Shown here one piece after another: positions 8,811 through 23,937 of a stretch of 64,000 nt of DNA. A program made the position numbers and the translations under genes. Source of the stretch: Pseudomonas palmensis (lineage in GTDB: Bacteria > Pseudomonadota > Gammaproteobacteria > Pseudomonadales > Pseudomonadaceae); NCBI RefSeq assembly GCF_017848315.1, contig NZ_JAFKEC010000006.1, positions 1 to 64,000 on the forward strand, read 5' to 3'. The notes below the pieces were generated by a model that was not told the DNA's origin, ran no database searches, and worked only from the letters and a program-made list of their open reading frames with translations. Every line of letters begins with the position of its first letter. Within the stretch, counting starts at the first letter, position 1.

Positions 8811-8872
8811 AAGGAGATGTCAGTTCCGGGCTGGCCTGATGGTGAGCCCTACCGCACCCCTGAGGAGTTCCC

Positions 8873-9256
8873 ATGAGCGAGTTGCGTTTTACCGAAGATC
8901 ACGAATGGCTGCGCGCCGAAGCCGACGGCAGCGTCACGGTCGGGATCACCGCCTTTGCCCAGAACGCACTGGGTGACGTGGTCTATGTGCAACTGCCGGA
9001 ACTGCAAACCTACGAAGCCGGGGCCGAAGCCTCCACCGTCGAATCGGTCAAAGCCGCCAGCGGCGTGTACATGCCGCTGACCGGTGAAGTGGTGGCAGTC
9101 AACGACCAGCTGCAGGACAGCCCCGAGCTGGTCAACGAAGACCCGCTGGGCGAAGGCTGGTTCTTCCGCTTCATCCCGGCCGATGCCGGCGCCGTCGCGC
9201 AACTGCTCGACCAGGACGCCTACGACCGTCTGATCAAAGCCAACGCCGACGCCTGA
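8873..9256 (+). CDS. gcvH: Glycine cleavage system H protein
   Basis: Small lipoyl carrier (127 residues) that shuttles the aminomethyl group between the P, T and L proteins of the glycine cleavage system. The lipoylated lysine is K60 in [20 protein letters not shown]. Length and fold are standard. The start ATG has a GAGGAG site upstream. First gene of the operon behind the sigma-54 promoter, 10 bp before gcvP. Because the regulator is dedicated to this cluster, this may be a catabolic copy, with another gcv set elsewhere in the genome. Confidence 0.97.
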   Translation: MSELRFTEDHEWLRAEADGSVTVGITAFAQNALGDVVYVQLPELQTYEAGAEASTVESVKAASGVYMPLTGEVVAVNDQLQDSPELVNEDPLGEGWFFRFIPADAGAVAQLLDQDAYDRLIKANADA

Positions 9257-9266
9257 GGAAATCACC

Positions 9267-12122
<2,856 letters not shown>

Positions 12123-12129
12123 GGGCCTC

Positions 12130-12194
12130 TTCGCCGGCAAGGCCGGCTCCTGCAGAGCCCGCGCGCATCTGTAGGGGCCGGCCTTGCCGGCGAA
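12130..12194. repeat. REP doublet, GCCGGCAAGGCCGGC family, inside the gcv operon
   Basis: Inverted units TTCGCCGGCAAGGCCGGCTC (from 12130) and its complement ending at 12194, separated by about 15 bp. It lies between two genes of one apparent operon (gcvP and sdaA), so the transcript would carry a strong stem-loop here. Confidence 0.85.
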
Positions 12195-12222
12195 GCTTTT
12201 CAACCTGCACGAGGGTACGACC

Positions 12223-13599
<1,377 letters not shown>

Positions 13600-13628
13600 C
13601 AACCTCAAGCCTCTAGAAGGAGTCATCA

Positions 13629-14753
13629 ATGTCCACCGACACACTGCTGCAAACACCGCTTCATGCCCTGCATCTGGAACTGGGCGCGCGCATGGTGCCG
13701 TTCGCCGGCTACGACATGCCCGTGCAGTACCCGCTGGGGGTGCTCAAGGAGCACCTGCACACCCGCGAACAGGCCGGCCTGTTCGACGTGTCGCACATGG
13801 GCCAGATCCGCCTGGTGGGCGCCGATGCCGCCAAGGCCCTGGAAACCCTGGTGCCGGTCGACATCATCGATTTGCCGGTGGGCATGCAGCGCTACGCGAT
13901 GTTCACCAACGAACAGGGCGGCATCCTCGACGACCTGATGGTGGCCAACCTGGGCAACGACGAACTGTTCCTGGTGGTCAACGCCGCCTGCAAGGACCAG
14001 GACCTGGCCCACCTGCGCCAGCACATCGGCACGCTGTGCCAGGTGCAGCCGCTGTTCGAAGAGCGCGCCCTGCTGGCCCTGCAGGGCCCGGCGGCGGTCA
14101 AGGTGCTGCAGCGCCTGGCCCCCGAGGTGGCGGACATGACCTTCATGCAGTTCAAGCCCGTGGTGTTGCTGGGCGTGGACTGCTACGTGAGCCGTTCGGG
14201 CTACACCGGCGAAGACGGCTTCGAGATCAGTGTGCCCAGCGCCAGCGCCGAGGCCCTGGCCCGTCACCTGCTGGCCGAGCCGGAAGTGGCCGCCATCGGC
14301 CTGGGCGCGCGCGACTCGCTGCGCCTGGAAGCCGGCCTGTGCCTGTACGGGCATGACATGAATGCTGACACCACGCCGATCGAGGCGAGCCTGCTGTGGG
14401 CCATCTCCAAGGTACGCCGCGCCGATGGCTCGCGGTCGGGAGGCTTTCCCGGCGCTGCTGCGATCTTCGCCCAGCAGCACAGCGGCGTGGCGCGCAAGCG
14501 CGTCGGCCTGCTGCCGCAGGAGCGTACCCCGGTGCGCGAAGGGGCCGAGATCGTGGATGAGGCCGGCACGGTGGTCGGCAGCATCTGCAGCGGAGGCTTC
14601 GGGCCCACGCTGGGCGCGCCAGTGGCGATGGGATATGTGGACCAGGCCCATGCAGCGCTCGATACACCGCTGTGGGCCATCGTGCGCGGCAAACGGGTGG
14701 CGATGAAGGTCAGCAAGATGCCGTTCGTTGCCCAGCGCTACTATCGCGGCTGA
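13629..14753 (+). CDS. gcvT: Aminomethyltransferase (T protein)
   Basis: Tetrahydrofolate-dependent subunit (374 residues) of the glycine cleavage system, releasing ammonia from the aminomethyl-H protein and forming 5,10-methylene-THF. The N terminus HLELGARMVPFAGYDMPVQY and the SRSGYTGEDGFE motif are typical. It starts 29 bp after sdaA behind an AGAAGGAG ribosome-binding site, so it is the fourth gene of the operon. No terminator with a U-run was seen after it. Confidence 0.96.
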   Translation: MSTDTLLQTPLHALHLELGARMVPFAGYDMPVQYPLGVLKEHLHTREQAGLFDVSHMGQIRLVGADAAKALETLVPVDIIDLPVGMQRYAMFTNEQGGILDDLMVANLGNDELFLVVNAACKDQDLAHLRQHIGTLCQVQPLFEERALLALQGPAAVKVLQRLAPEVADMTFMQFKPVVLLGVDCYVSRSGYTGEDGFEISVPSASAEALARHLLAEPEVAAIGLGARDSLRLEAGLCLYGHDMNADTTPIEASLLWAISKVRRADGSRSGGFPGAAAIFAQQHSGVARKRVGLLPQERTPVREGAEIVDEAGTVVGSICSGGFGPTLGAPVAMGYVDQAHAALDTPLWAIVRGKRVAMKVSKMPFVAQRYYRG

Positions 14754-15093
14754 AACAGCGCAATTGAAACAAGGTGTCATGGCGCGTTCGGAATATTCGT
14801 TTTCGAACGCGTTTTACAACTTTCGAACACGCCCGACAGCGGCCCGCAAACAGCCCCGGAAATTTCCCGCCAGGCCCCGTGGTGCGGCGCTCTGCGGGAC
14901 TTGTTTTTGCAATCGAAATGAGTGTAGATTCACTGCACTGTGTTTGCATGGGTCGCTATGGTTCGTGACCTGGGCAGTAGCGCCGAGTTTTGCTACAACC
15001 CGTTCGACGTCTCTTACTTTCCTGCAACCCAGCCCAGTACTCTTTCAATGAAAGAAACTGTTACTAATTCTAAGTTTCAAAGGAAATAAGACA
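14754..15093. promoter_or_regulatory. 340-bp gap with cold-shock gene leader
   Basis: No gene is visible. Near its left end lie a GTTCG half-site (14786-14790) and two exact TTTCGAAC copies (14801-14808, 14821-14828) spaced 20 bp apart. The right half must carry the promoter and a 5' leader for the cold-shock gene. Weak sigma-70 candidates are TTGTTT-N18-TAGATT near 14899-14928 and an extended -10 TGCTACAAC near 14991; I cannot choose between them. A short hairpin CTTTC-AAT-GAAAG precedes the ribosome-binding site. Confidence 0.5.
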
Positions 15094-15306
15094 ATGTCCC
15101 AACGTCAGAGCGGTACCGTCAAGTGGTTTAACGACGAGAAAGGTTTTGGTTTCATCACTCCAGAAAGCGGTCCGGATCTGTTCGTACACTTCCGCGCTAT
15201 TCAGGGCAACGGCTTCAAGAGCCTGAAAGAAGGCCAGAAAGTGACCTTCGTTGCTGTGCAGGGCCAAAAAGGCATGCAAGCCGACGAAGTTCAAGCCGAA
15301 GCCTGA
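15094..15306 (+). CDS. Cold-shock domain protein, CspA family
   Basis: Single-stranded nucleic-acid-binding protein of 70 residues: one cold-shock domain with RNP1 KGFGFITP (residues about 16-23) and RNP2 DLFVHFRAI. Such proteins melt mRNA structure; many members are not cold induced, so the specific paralogue cannot be told from sequence alone. It has an AAAGGA site before the ATG and is followed 17 bp later by a strong terminator. The leader is A+T-rich and could be long, as usual for this family. Confidence 0.95.
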   Translation: MSQRQSGTVKWFNDEKGFGFITPESGPDLFVHFRAIQGNGFKSLKEGQKVTFVAVQGQKGMQADEVQAEA

Positions 15307-15322
15307 TCTTCATCAACGAAAG

Positions 15323-15353
15323 AGCCCCTGCTGGCAACAGCAGGGGCTTTTTT
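15323..15353 (+). terminator. Rho-independent terminator of the cold-shock gene
   Basis: Perfect 11-bp stem AGCCCCTGCTG / CAGCAGGGGCT with a GCAA loop, followed by TTTTTT. Confidence 0.95.
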
Positions 15354-15403
15354 GTGCGCGCAATTCCGTAGAATGGGCGCTTTGTCACCCGGAGCCTGAG
15401 CGC

Positions 15404-15892
15404 ATGCCCAAGCAACTTCTTCAACCACAGGGCGAGTTCCCCGTGGTCGGCCTGGGCCGTCGCCTGGCCGCAATGTTCTATGACTTCCTGTTGTGCACCG
15501 CCCTGCTGATGGTGACCACGCTGGTGTACAAGATGGTGCAGATGGCGATCATCGGCGAGACGCGCATGCGCGCCCTGACCGAGGCGGGGGCGCTGGATGG
15601 CGATCCATTGCTGTCGACCGTTCTGCTGTTCATGCTGTTCGGCTTCTTCGCCAAGTTCTGGACCCACGGCGGCCAGACCCTTGGCATGCAGGTATGGGGC
15701 ATCCGCGTGCAGAATGCCGACGGCAGTGCCATCAGCCTGTGGCAGGCACTGCTGCGCTTTGTGGTGTCGATTGCGTCGTGGCTGTGCCTGGGCCTGGGGT
15801 TTCTGTGGTCGCTGGTGGACAAGAAAAAACGCGCCTGGCATGACATGTACTCGGAAACCCAGCTGGTGCGGATTCCCAAGCGCAAGAAGTAG
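15404..15892 (+). CDS. RDD family membrane protein
   Basis: Predicted inner-membrane protein of 162 residues with about three hydrophobic segments and the RDD-type pattern near the start (GLGRRLAAMFYDFLLCTALLM, where the Arg and Asp residues give the family its name) and again in QTLGMQVWGIRV. Start chosen at ATG 15404, after CCGGAG. The function of most RDD proteins is unknown, with some proposed to move ions or small molecules. It stands alone between two terminators and is convergent with lptG. Confidence 0.9.
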   Translation: MPKQLLQPQGEFPVVGLGRRLAAMFYDFLLCTALLMVTTLVYKMVQMAIIGETRMRALTEAGALDGDPLLSTVLLFMLFGFFAKFWTHGGQTLGMQVWGIRVQNADGSAISLWQALLRFVVSIASWLCLGLGFLWSLVDKKKRAWHDMYSETQLVRIPKRKK

Positions 15893-15930
15893 AACCGCAG
15901 CGCCCCGTTCGCCGGCACCGGCAACCAATG

Positions 15931-15958
15931 AAAAAGCCGACCCTGAGGTCGGCTTTTT
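15931..15958. terminator. Bidirectional terminator between RDD gene and lptG
   Basis: Symmetric stem AAAAAGCCGACC / GGTCGGCTTTTT with a CTGA loop: an A-run on the left and a T-run on the right mean it can end both the rightward RDD transcript and the leftward lptFG transcript. Confidence 0.95.
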
Positions 15959-15975
15959 GTTGGCCAGGGTAATCG

Positions 15976-17037
15976 CTACCCCGCCCTGCGTAGCAACCAC
16001 ACCCCCGCCAGCGCACAGATTGCCGCCGGGATCACCACCGCCAGCAGCGGCGGGAAGCCGAACACCTGGCTCGAAGGGCCCAGCAGGTCCTGGGCGATGC
16101 GGAACACGAAGCCCACCAGCACCCCGGTGAACACCCGCTGGCCCAGCGTCACCGAACGCAGCGGGCCGAAGATGAACGACACCGCCATCAGTACCAGCGC
16201 CGCCGTGACCACCGGTTGCAGCACCTTGGTCCAGAACGCCAGCCAGTAGCGCGCGTTGTTCAGGCCCTGGTCGGAGAGGTAGTGAATGTAGTCCCACAGC
16301 CCGCTGATCGACAGCGACTCGGGCGCCAGTACCACGGTGCTGAGCAGCTCGGGGGTCAGGGCGACGTCCCAGCGCTCCTCGGCATTGTGGATGACTTCGG
16401 TATGGTCCCCACGGAAGTGCGTGGTAGTCACGTCGGTCAATTCCCAGTGGCCCTGGGTGTATTGCGCCCTGCGCGCAAAGCTGGAGGTCTGCATGTGACG
16501 CTCGTTGTCGAAGCGATAACGCGTCACGCCCAGCAACAGCCCATTGGGCTGCACGGTGTTGATGTGCACGAACTCTTCGCCCTGACGGTGCCACAGGCCG
16601 CGCTTGGAGCTTTGCGCCTCACCGCCACCCTGCGCCAGCGAACGGTCGGCCTGGGCCTTGTTCTCGGTCACGGGTGCCAGGTACTCGCCCATCAGCACGC
16701 CGATCAGCATCAGTACCAGCATCGGCTTCATGACCGCCCACACGATGCGCCCGATGGACACGCCGGCAGCGCGCATGATGGTCAGTTCGCTGCTGCTGGC
16801 CAGGCTGCCCAGGCCGATCAGGCAGCCGATCAGCGCGGCCATCGGCAGCATGTCGTACAGGCGCCGTGGCGCGGTCAGCAGCACGTAGTTGCCCGCGTCC
16901 CACAAGGTGTAGGTATCGCTGATGTCGCCCATCTCGTCGATGAAGGCGAACAGCGACGCCAGGCCGAGGATGATCCCCAGCACGGCGAGGATGGCCATGA
17001 ACACGCTCTGGCCGATGTAGCGATCGAGTTTAGCCAC
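15976..17037 (-). CDS. lptG: LPS export permease LptG
   Basis: Inner-membrane subunit of the LptB2FG ABC transporter that pulls LPS from the membrane into the LptC-LptA bridge. The 353-residue protein has three N-terminal membrane segments, a periplasmic beta-jellyroll domain and three C-terminal segments. I choose the GTG at 17037 (reading MAKLDRYIG), with GGAGG seven bases upstream; an in-frame GTG five codons earlier lacks that site. It overlaps the end of lptF by 8 bp, indicating translational coupling. LptB, A and C are encoded at 39343-41152. Confidence 0.93.
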   Translation of the reverse strand: MAKLDRYIGQSVFMAILAVLGIILGLASLFAFIDEMGDISDTYTLWDAGNYVLLTAPRRLYDMLPMAALIGCLIGLGSLASSSELTIMRAAGVSIGRIVWAVMKPMLVLMLIGVLMGEYLAPVTENKAQADRSLAQGGGEAQSSKRGLWHRQGEEFVHINTVQPNGLLLGVTRYRFDNERHMQTSSFARRAQYTQGHWELTDVTTTHFRGDHTEVIHNAEERWDVALTPELLSTVVLAPESLSISGLWDYIHYLSDQGLNNARYWLAFWTKVLQPVVTAALVLMAVSFIFGPLRSVTLGQRVFTGVLVGFVFRIAQDLLGPSSQVFGFPPLLAVVIPAAICALAGVWLLRRAG

Positions 17038-18145
17038 GGGCCACCTCCGCACGACGGCTGGCGCGCTTGAGGCGCAGCGGTTCCCAGAACATCAGGCCCA
17101 GGCCGATCAGCAGAAACAGCCCATGCACCGGCCACAGGCCCAGGCCGATCGGCAACTTGCCTTTCTCCAGGGCGCCGCGGGCGGCAATCAGAATCGTCAG
17201 GTAAGCCATATACAGAAGGATCGCCGGCAGCAGCTTGAGGAAACGGCCCTGGCGCGGGTTGACCCGCGACAGCGGCACCGCCATCAGGGTCACGATGAAC
17301 ACCAGCAGCGGCAGCGACAGGCGCCACTGCAGTTCGGCACGCTCGCGCAGCCCGGTACTGCCGATCAGTTCGGACGTCGGAATGGCCTCGCGCTCGGTGA
17401 CTTCCTGGCTGACCTCCGGCTTGGGCAGCAGCACACCGTAGGTGTCGTACTTGATGGCGCGGTAATCGGCCTGGCCCGGGTTGCCGTCGTAGCGGTAGCC
17501 GTTTTCAAGGATCAGGTAGCGGTTGCCGTCGGCCTGCACTTCCTGACGGCCCTTTTCGGCCACCAGCACGGAGATGCCACGGTCCTTGCTCTTGTCCTGG
17601 GACAGGCGTTTCTCCGAAATGAACACGCCGGCCAGCTTTGAACGGTCATCCGACAGTTGCTCGGTGTAGGTGACCCGCGAACCGTCGCGCAGGTTCTGGA
17701 AGCGGCCCGGCACCAGGGTGTCGAACTCGGTCAGCGCATCCTGCTGGTTGATGATCTGCGATACCTGGGTCACGCCCTGGGGCGCCAGGCTCAGGCTCAG
17801 CCAGGCTACCAGCACCGCGATCAGTGCAGCCGGCATCAGGGTCATGCCCAGCAGGCGCTGCTGGCTCATGCCGGTTGCCGAGAGCACGGTCATCTCGCTT
17901 TCCAGGTACAGCCGGCCGTAGGCCAGCAGGATGCCCAGAAACAGGCCCAGCGGCAGGATCAGTTGCAGAAAGCCCGGCAGGCGGTAGCCCATGATCAGGA
18001 ACAGTACGCCCGGATCGAGCATGCCCTGGGCCGCCTGGGCCAGGTATTTGATGAAGCGCCCGCTCATGATGATGACCAGCAGCACAGCGCTGACGGCACT
18101 CAAGGTCACCAGGACCTCGCGGGACAGATAACGGAAGACGATCAA
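17030..18145 (-). CDS. lptF: LPS export permease LptF
   Basis: Partner of LptG in the LPS exporter, 371 residues with the same three-plus-three membrane layout around a periplasmic domain. I place the start at TTG 18145 (reading MIVFRYLSREVLVTLSAVS), with AGGAG and a 7-base spacer upstream; the frame extends upstream to 18280 but that part is not LptF-like. A TTG start may keep expression low. Transcribed divergently from pepA, with the promoters in 18146-18432, as in other gammaproteobacteria. Confidence 0.92.
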   Translation of the reverse strand: MIVFRYLSREVLVTLSAVSAVLLVIIMSGRFIKYLAQAAQGMLDPGVLFLIMGYRLPGFLQLILPLGLFLGILLAYGRLYLESEMTVLSATGMSQQRLLGMTLMPAALIAVLVAWLSLSLAPQGVTQVSQIINQQDALTEFDTLVPGRFQNLRDGSRVTYTEQLSDDRSKLAGVFISEKRLSQDKSKDRGISVLVAEKGRQEVQADGNRYLILENGYRYDGNPGQADYRAIKYDTYGVLLPKPEVSQEVTEREAIPTSELIGSTGLRERAELQWRLSLPLLVFIVTLMAVPLSRVNPRQGRFLKLLPAILLYMAYLTILIAARGALEKGKLPIGLGLWPVHGLFLLIGLGLMFWEPLRLKRASRRAEVARG

Positions 18146-18210
18146 ACCAGACACTCCTGGGTTGTCAGGCTCGGACAGCCGAACAAGGGAAAACGTTGCA
18201 ACCAAGATAG

Positions 18211-19926
<1,716 letters not shown>

Positions 19927-19977
19927 GGCGCCGTCCACCGGCCGCGCTGCAAGGCGTAGCCGGTGGGCCACCCCACC

Positions 19978-20406
19978 ATGAGCAAAGTCGACTTCTATAT
20001 CCTGCCCAGCCCCGCGCCTGCCGCGCGGCTGGATTTCGCCTGCAAGCTGTGCGAAAAGGCCTGGCGCCTTGGGCACCGCGTGTACCTCAACTGCAGCGAT
20101 GCGGCCCAGCGCGACGAGCTGGATGCGCGGCTGTGGGCGTTCAAGGGCGAGGCCTTCGTGCCCCACAGCGCGCTCGAGGACGACCCGCACGGCGCGGTGG
20201 CGCTGGGGGTCGGTGACGACCCGGGCGATCATCAGGACCTGCTGGTCAATCTCGACCTGAAGGTACCCGGTTTTGCCGCACGCTTTGCCCGCATTGCCGA
20301 GATCGTGGTGGAGGAGCCGGCCATTCGTGCGGCGGCGCGGGAGAGTTTCCGTTTCTACCGTGAACAGGGCTATGCTCTGCAAGACCACCGTTTACAGCGA
20401 CTCTGA
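19978..20406 (+). CDS. holC: DNA polymerase III chi subunit HolC
   Basis: Clamp-loader accessory subunit of 142 residues that links the replicase to single-strand binding protein. The N terminus MSKVDFYILPSPAPAARLDFACKL and the core CEKAWRLGHRVYLNC match the family. I use ATG 19978 rather than a GTG five codons earlier. Its stop codon TGA shares its A with the next ATG, so the following small gene is translationally coupled. Confidence 0.93.
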   Translation: MSKVDFYILPSPAPAARLDFACKLCEKAWRLGHRVYLNCSDAAQRDELDARLWAFKGEAFVPHSALEDDPHGAVALGVGDDPGDHQDLLVNLDLKVPGFAARFARIAEIVVEEPAIRAAARESFRFYREQGYALQDHRLQRL

Positions 20407-20774
20407 TGATGGACAAACCTGCCCCCATGCCAAAACCTGCGCATTTGCTGGACGATCTGGAGTCGATTCGCCAGTTGCTGGGTGACGATGCCCTGGAACC
20501 GCCACTGCTGACCGAGACCGTCGAGGAGCAGATACCGTTGCTGCTCGAGCCGGCCGAACCGGCAGCGCGGGCCCCGGTGGCTGCCGAGCCGGCTGCCGAG
20601 CCCGACCCGCAGGCGCGCCGCCAGGACACCCTGCTGCACCTGGACAGCGAACTGCGCGCGGCGGCGCAGTTGATCATGCAGGATGTGATCAAGGACTTTA
20701 CCCCGCATATCGAGAACGAGATCAAGCGGCGCCTGGATGCCCGCCTGGAGCGGTTGTTGAACTCACGCTCGTAA
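20406..20774 (+). CDS. Conserved small protein coupled to holC
   Basis: A 122-residue acidic protein of unknown function. It has an N-terminal segment (residues about 10-45, leucine- and acid-rich), an Ala/Pro/Glu low-complexity middle (about 48-72), and a helical C-terminal half, RQDTLLHLDSELRAAAQLIM onwards, ending in a basic amphipathic stretch with repeated Arg. It starts with ATG overlapping the holC stop and precedes valS after a REP unit. I know of similar genes at this place in other Pseudomonas genomes. A replication-related role is only suggested by the coupling. Confidence 0.8.
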   Translation: MMDKPAPMPKPAHLLDDLESIRQLLGDDALEPPLLTETVEEQIPLLLEPAEPAARAPVAAEPAAEPDPQARRQDTLLHLDSELRAAAQLIMQDVIKDFTPHIENEIKRRLDARLERLLNSRS

Positions 20775-20804
20775 TCAAAAACGGGGGGCGAGCCTTTGGC
20801 TCGC

Positions 20805-20827
20805 TTCGCCGGCAAGGCCGGCTCCTA
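20805..20827. repeat. Single REP unit, GCCGGCAAGGCCGGC family
   Basis: One copy of TTCGCCGGCAAGGCCGGCTC plus a few bases, in the 171-bp gap before valS. A small GCGAGCC-TTT-GGCTCGC hairpin directly precedes it (about 20788-20804) and may act as the end of the pepA-holC transcript. Confidence 0.8.
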
Positions 20828-20945
20828 ACGTGAAGAATTCCCCACAGTTTTTTGCCCCACTCCCGCACCTCACGCTACGCCCCGGCCCTTATCCCCGCTA
20901 TACTTCTCGGCTTTCCTGAATAAATGCCATAGGGTCCCGCCGCGC

Positions 20946-23792
20946 ATGGATAAGACCTACCAGCCGCACGCCATTGAAACTTCCTGGTACAACACCTGGG
21001 AGTCAGAGAATTATTTCGCCCCGCAAGGCGCGGGCGATTCGTACACCATCATGATCCCGCCGCCGAACGTGACCGGCAGCCTGCACATGGGTCACGGCTT
21101 CAACAACGCGATCATGGACGCCCTGATCCGTTTTCGCCGCATGCAGGGTCGCAACACCCTGTGGCAACCAGGCACCGACCACGCCGGCATCGCCACGCAG
21201 ATGCTGGTGGAGCGTCAACTGGAGGCCAAGGGCCAGAACCGTCACGACCTGGGCCGCGACAAATTCCTCGAGAAAGTCTGGGAATGGAAGGATCAGTCCG
21301 GTGGCAACATCAGCCGCCAGATCCGCCGCCTGGGCTCGTCGGTAGACTGGAGCCGCGAGCGCTTCACCATGGACGACGGCCTGTCCGAAGCGGTCAAGGA
21401 AGCCTTCGTGCGCCTGCATGAAGACGGCCTGATCTACCGCGGCAAGCGCCTGGTCAACTGGGACACCAAGCTGCACACGGCAATCTCCGACCTCGAAGTG
21501 GAAAGCCACGACGAGAAAGGCCATCTGTGGAACCTGCGCTACCCGCTGGCCGACGGTGCCACCACGGCCGACGGCAAGGACCACCTGGTGGTCGCCACCA
21601 CCCGTCCGGAAACCCTGCTCGGCGACGCCGCCGTGGCCGTCAACCCGAACGACGAGCGCTACCAGGCGCTGATCGGCAAGTTCGTCAAGCTGCCGCTGGT
21701 CGGTCGCCTGATCCCAATCATCGCCGATGACTACTGCGACCCCGAATTCGGCACCGGCTGCGTGAAGATCACCCCGGCCCACGACTTCAACGACTACGAA
21801 GTCGGCAAGCGCCACAACCTGCCGCTGCTCAACATCTTCGACAAGAACGCTGCGGTGCTGCCGGCAGCCCAGGTGTTCAACCTCGACGGCAGCCTGAACG
21901 AAAGCCTGGACGCCAGCCTGCCTGCCGCCTACGCCGGCCTCGACCGCTTCGTGGCGCGCAAGCAGATCGTTGCCGACCTGGATGCCGCAGGCCTGCTGGT
22001 CAGCGTCGACGACCACGCCTTGAAAGTGCCCAAGGGCGACCGCTCCGGCACCATCATCGAGCCATGGCTGACCGACCAGTGGTACGTGTCGACCAAGCCG
22101 CTGGCCGAGCCTGCGATCGCCGCTGTCGAAGACGGCCGCATCCAGTTCGTGCCCAAGCAGTACGAGAACATGTACTTCTCCTGGATGCGCGACATCCAGG
22201 ACTGGTGCATCAGCCGCCAGCTGTGGTGGGGCCACCGCATTCCGGCCTGGTACGACGTGTCGGGCAAGGTCTATGTGGGGCGCAGCGAAGAAGAAGTGCG
22301 CGCCAAGCACCGGCTGGGCGACGACGTGGTCCTGAACCAGGACAACGACGTGCTCGACACCTGGTTCAGCTCGGGCCTGTGGACCTTCTCCACCCTGGGC
22401 TGGCCGCAGCAGACCGAATTCCTCAAGACCTTCCACTCCACCGACGTGCTGGTGACCGGTTTCGACATCATCTTCTTCTGGGTTGCCCGGATGATCATGT
22501 TGACCATGCATCTGGTGAAGAACGAGGACGGTACCCCGCAAGTGCCGTTCAAGACCGTGTACGTGCATGGTCTGGTTCGTGATGGCCAGGGCCAGAAGAT
22601 GTCCAAGTCCAAGGGCAACGTGCTCGACCCGCTGGACATCGTCGACGGCATCACCCTGGACGCGCTGCTGGAGAAACGCACCAGCGGCCTGATGCAGCCC
22701 AAGCTGGCCGACAAGATCGCCAAGCAGACCAAGGCCGAGTTCCCCGAAGGCATCGCCAGCTACGGCACCGATGCCCTGCGCTTCACCTTCTGCTCGCTGG
22801 CGTCCACCGGTCGCGACATCAAGTTCGACATGGGCCGCGTCGAAGGCTATCGCAACTTCTGCAACAAGATCTGGAACGCCGCGCGCTACGTGCTGGACAA
22901 GGGCGAGGACTGCGGCCAGAACGGCGAGGCCTACGAGCTGTCGCTGGCCGACCGCTGGATCATCTCGCAGCTGCAGCGCACCGAAGCCGAAGTGACCCGC
23001 CAGCTGGACCAGTTCCGCTTCGACCTGGCCGCCCAGGCGCTGTACGAGTTCATCTGGAACCAGTACTGCGACTGGTACCTGGAGCTGTCCAAGCCGGTAC
23101 TGTGGGACGAGAACGCACCGGTCGAACGCCAGCGCGGCACCCGTCGCACCCTGGTCCGCGTGCTGGAAGTGGCGCTGCGCCTGGCGCATCCGTTCATGCC
23201 GTTCATCACCGAGGAAATCTGGCAGCGCCTGGCGCCGCTGGCCGGTATCGAAGGCAAGACCATCATGCTGCAGCCGTGGCCGGTGGCCAACGAAAGCCGC
23301 ATCGATGAAGCGGCCGAAGGCGATATCGAGTGGCTCAAGGAACTGATGCTGGGCGTGCGCAACATCCGTGGCGAAATGAACATCGGCCCGGGCAAGCCAT
23401 TGCAGCTGTTCCTCAAGAACGCCAGTGCCGAAGACGTGCGTCGCCTGCAGGAAAACGAAGCACTGCTCAAGAAGCTGGCCAAGATCGAATCCTTCACCGT
23501 GCTGGGCGAGCAGGACGAGGCGCCACTGAGCGCCACCGCCCTGGTCGGTGACCTGCAGGTGCTGGTGCCGATGGCCGGGCTGATCGACAAGGATGCCGAG
23601 CTGGCGCGTCTGAACAAGGAAATCCAGCGCCTGCAAGGCGAAGTGCAGCGGGTGGGCGGCAAGCTGTCCAACCCGGCGTTCGTCGACAAGGCGCCGCCTG
23701 CGGTGATCGACAAGGAGCGCGCCAAGCTGGCCGAGGCCGAACAGGCCCTGGCCAACTTCACCGAGCAGCATGCGCGGATTGCCGCCTTGTAA
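20946..23792 (+). CDS. valS: Valyl-tRNA synthetase
   Basis: Class I aminoacyl-tRNA synthetase of 948 residues charging tRNA-Val. HIGH-type motif in [15 protein letters not shown] (residues about 39-53) and KMSKS in [14 protein letters not shown]; the long CP1 editing domain lies between them. The C terminus carries the coiled-coil arm (about residues 885-945, [16 protein letters not shown] onwards). Length is normal. No T-box or other leader structure is apparent upstream. Confidence 0.98.
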   Translation: MDKTYQPHAIETSWYNTWESENYFAPQGAGDSYTIMIPPPNVTGSLHMGHGFNNAIMDALIRFRRMQGRNTLWQPGTDHAGIATQMLVERQLEAKGQNRHDLGRDKFLEKVWEWKDQSGGNISRQIRRLGSSVDWSRERFTMDDGLSEAVKEAFVRLHEDGLIYRGKRLVNWDTKLHTAISDLEVESHDEKGHLWNLRYPLADGATTADGKDHLVVATTRPETLLGDAAVAVNPNDERYQALIGKFVKLPLVGRLIPIIADDYCDPEFGTGCVKITPAHDFNDYEVGKRHNLPLLNIFDKNAAVLPAAQVFNLDGSLNESLDASLPAAYAGLDRFVARKQIVADLDAAGLLVSVDDHALKVPKGDRSGTIIEPWLTDQWYVSTKPLAEPAIAAVEDGRIQFVPKQYENMYFSWMRDIQDWCISRQLWWGHRIPAWYDVSGKVYVGRSEEEVRAKHRLGDDVVLNQDNDVLDTWFSSGLWTFSTLGWPQQTEFLKTFHSTDVLVTGFDIIFFWVARMIMLTMHLVKNEDGTPQVPFKTVYVHGLVRDGQGQKMSKSKGNVLDPLDIVDGITLDALLEKRTSGLMQPKLADKIAKQTKAEFPEGIASYGTDALRFTFCSLASTGRDIKFDMGRVEGYRNFCNKIWNAARYVLDKGEDCGQNGEAYELSLADRWIISQLQRTEAEVTRQLDQFRFDLAAQALYEFIWNQYCDWYLELSKPVLWDENAPVERQRGTRRTLVRVLEVALRLAHPFMPFITEEIWQRLAPLAGIEGKTIMLQPWPVANESRIDEAAEGDIEWLKELMLGVRNIRGEMNIGPGKPLQLFLKNASAEDVRRLQENEALLKKLAKIESFTVLGEQDEAPLSATALVGDLQVLVPMAGLIDKDAELARLNKEIQRLQGEVQRVGGKLSNPAFVDKAPPAVIDKERAKLAEAEQALANFTEQHARIAAL

Positions 23793-23802
23793 TACTCACT
23801 GA

Positions 23803-23901
23803 CTGTAGGAGCCGGCCTTGCCGGCGAAGCAGGCGACACTGCCCTGCTACCTGCACTGGCAAGGCTGCGCCTTGCATCGCCGGCAAGGCCGGCTCCTACA
23901 G
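23803..23901. repeat. REP doublet, GCCGGC family
   Basis: Inverted units at 23803-23829 (CTGTAGGAGCCGGCCTTGCC and following bases) and 23876-23901 (its complement), separated by about 46 bp that contain further short GC palindromes. It lies between valS and rlmF. Confidence 0.85.
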
Positions 23902-23937
23902 GGGGCCCGTCTTGCCGGCGTTTTTTATGGGACTTTC

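Noticed and set aside
8821..8872. Glycine riboswitch before gcvH
   Set aside because: The leader is only about 52 nt and has no aptamer-like pairing; control is explained by the sigma-54 promoter.
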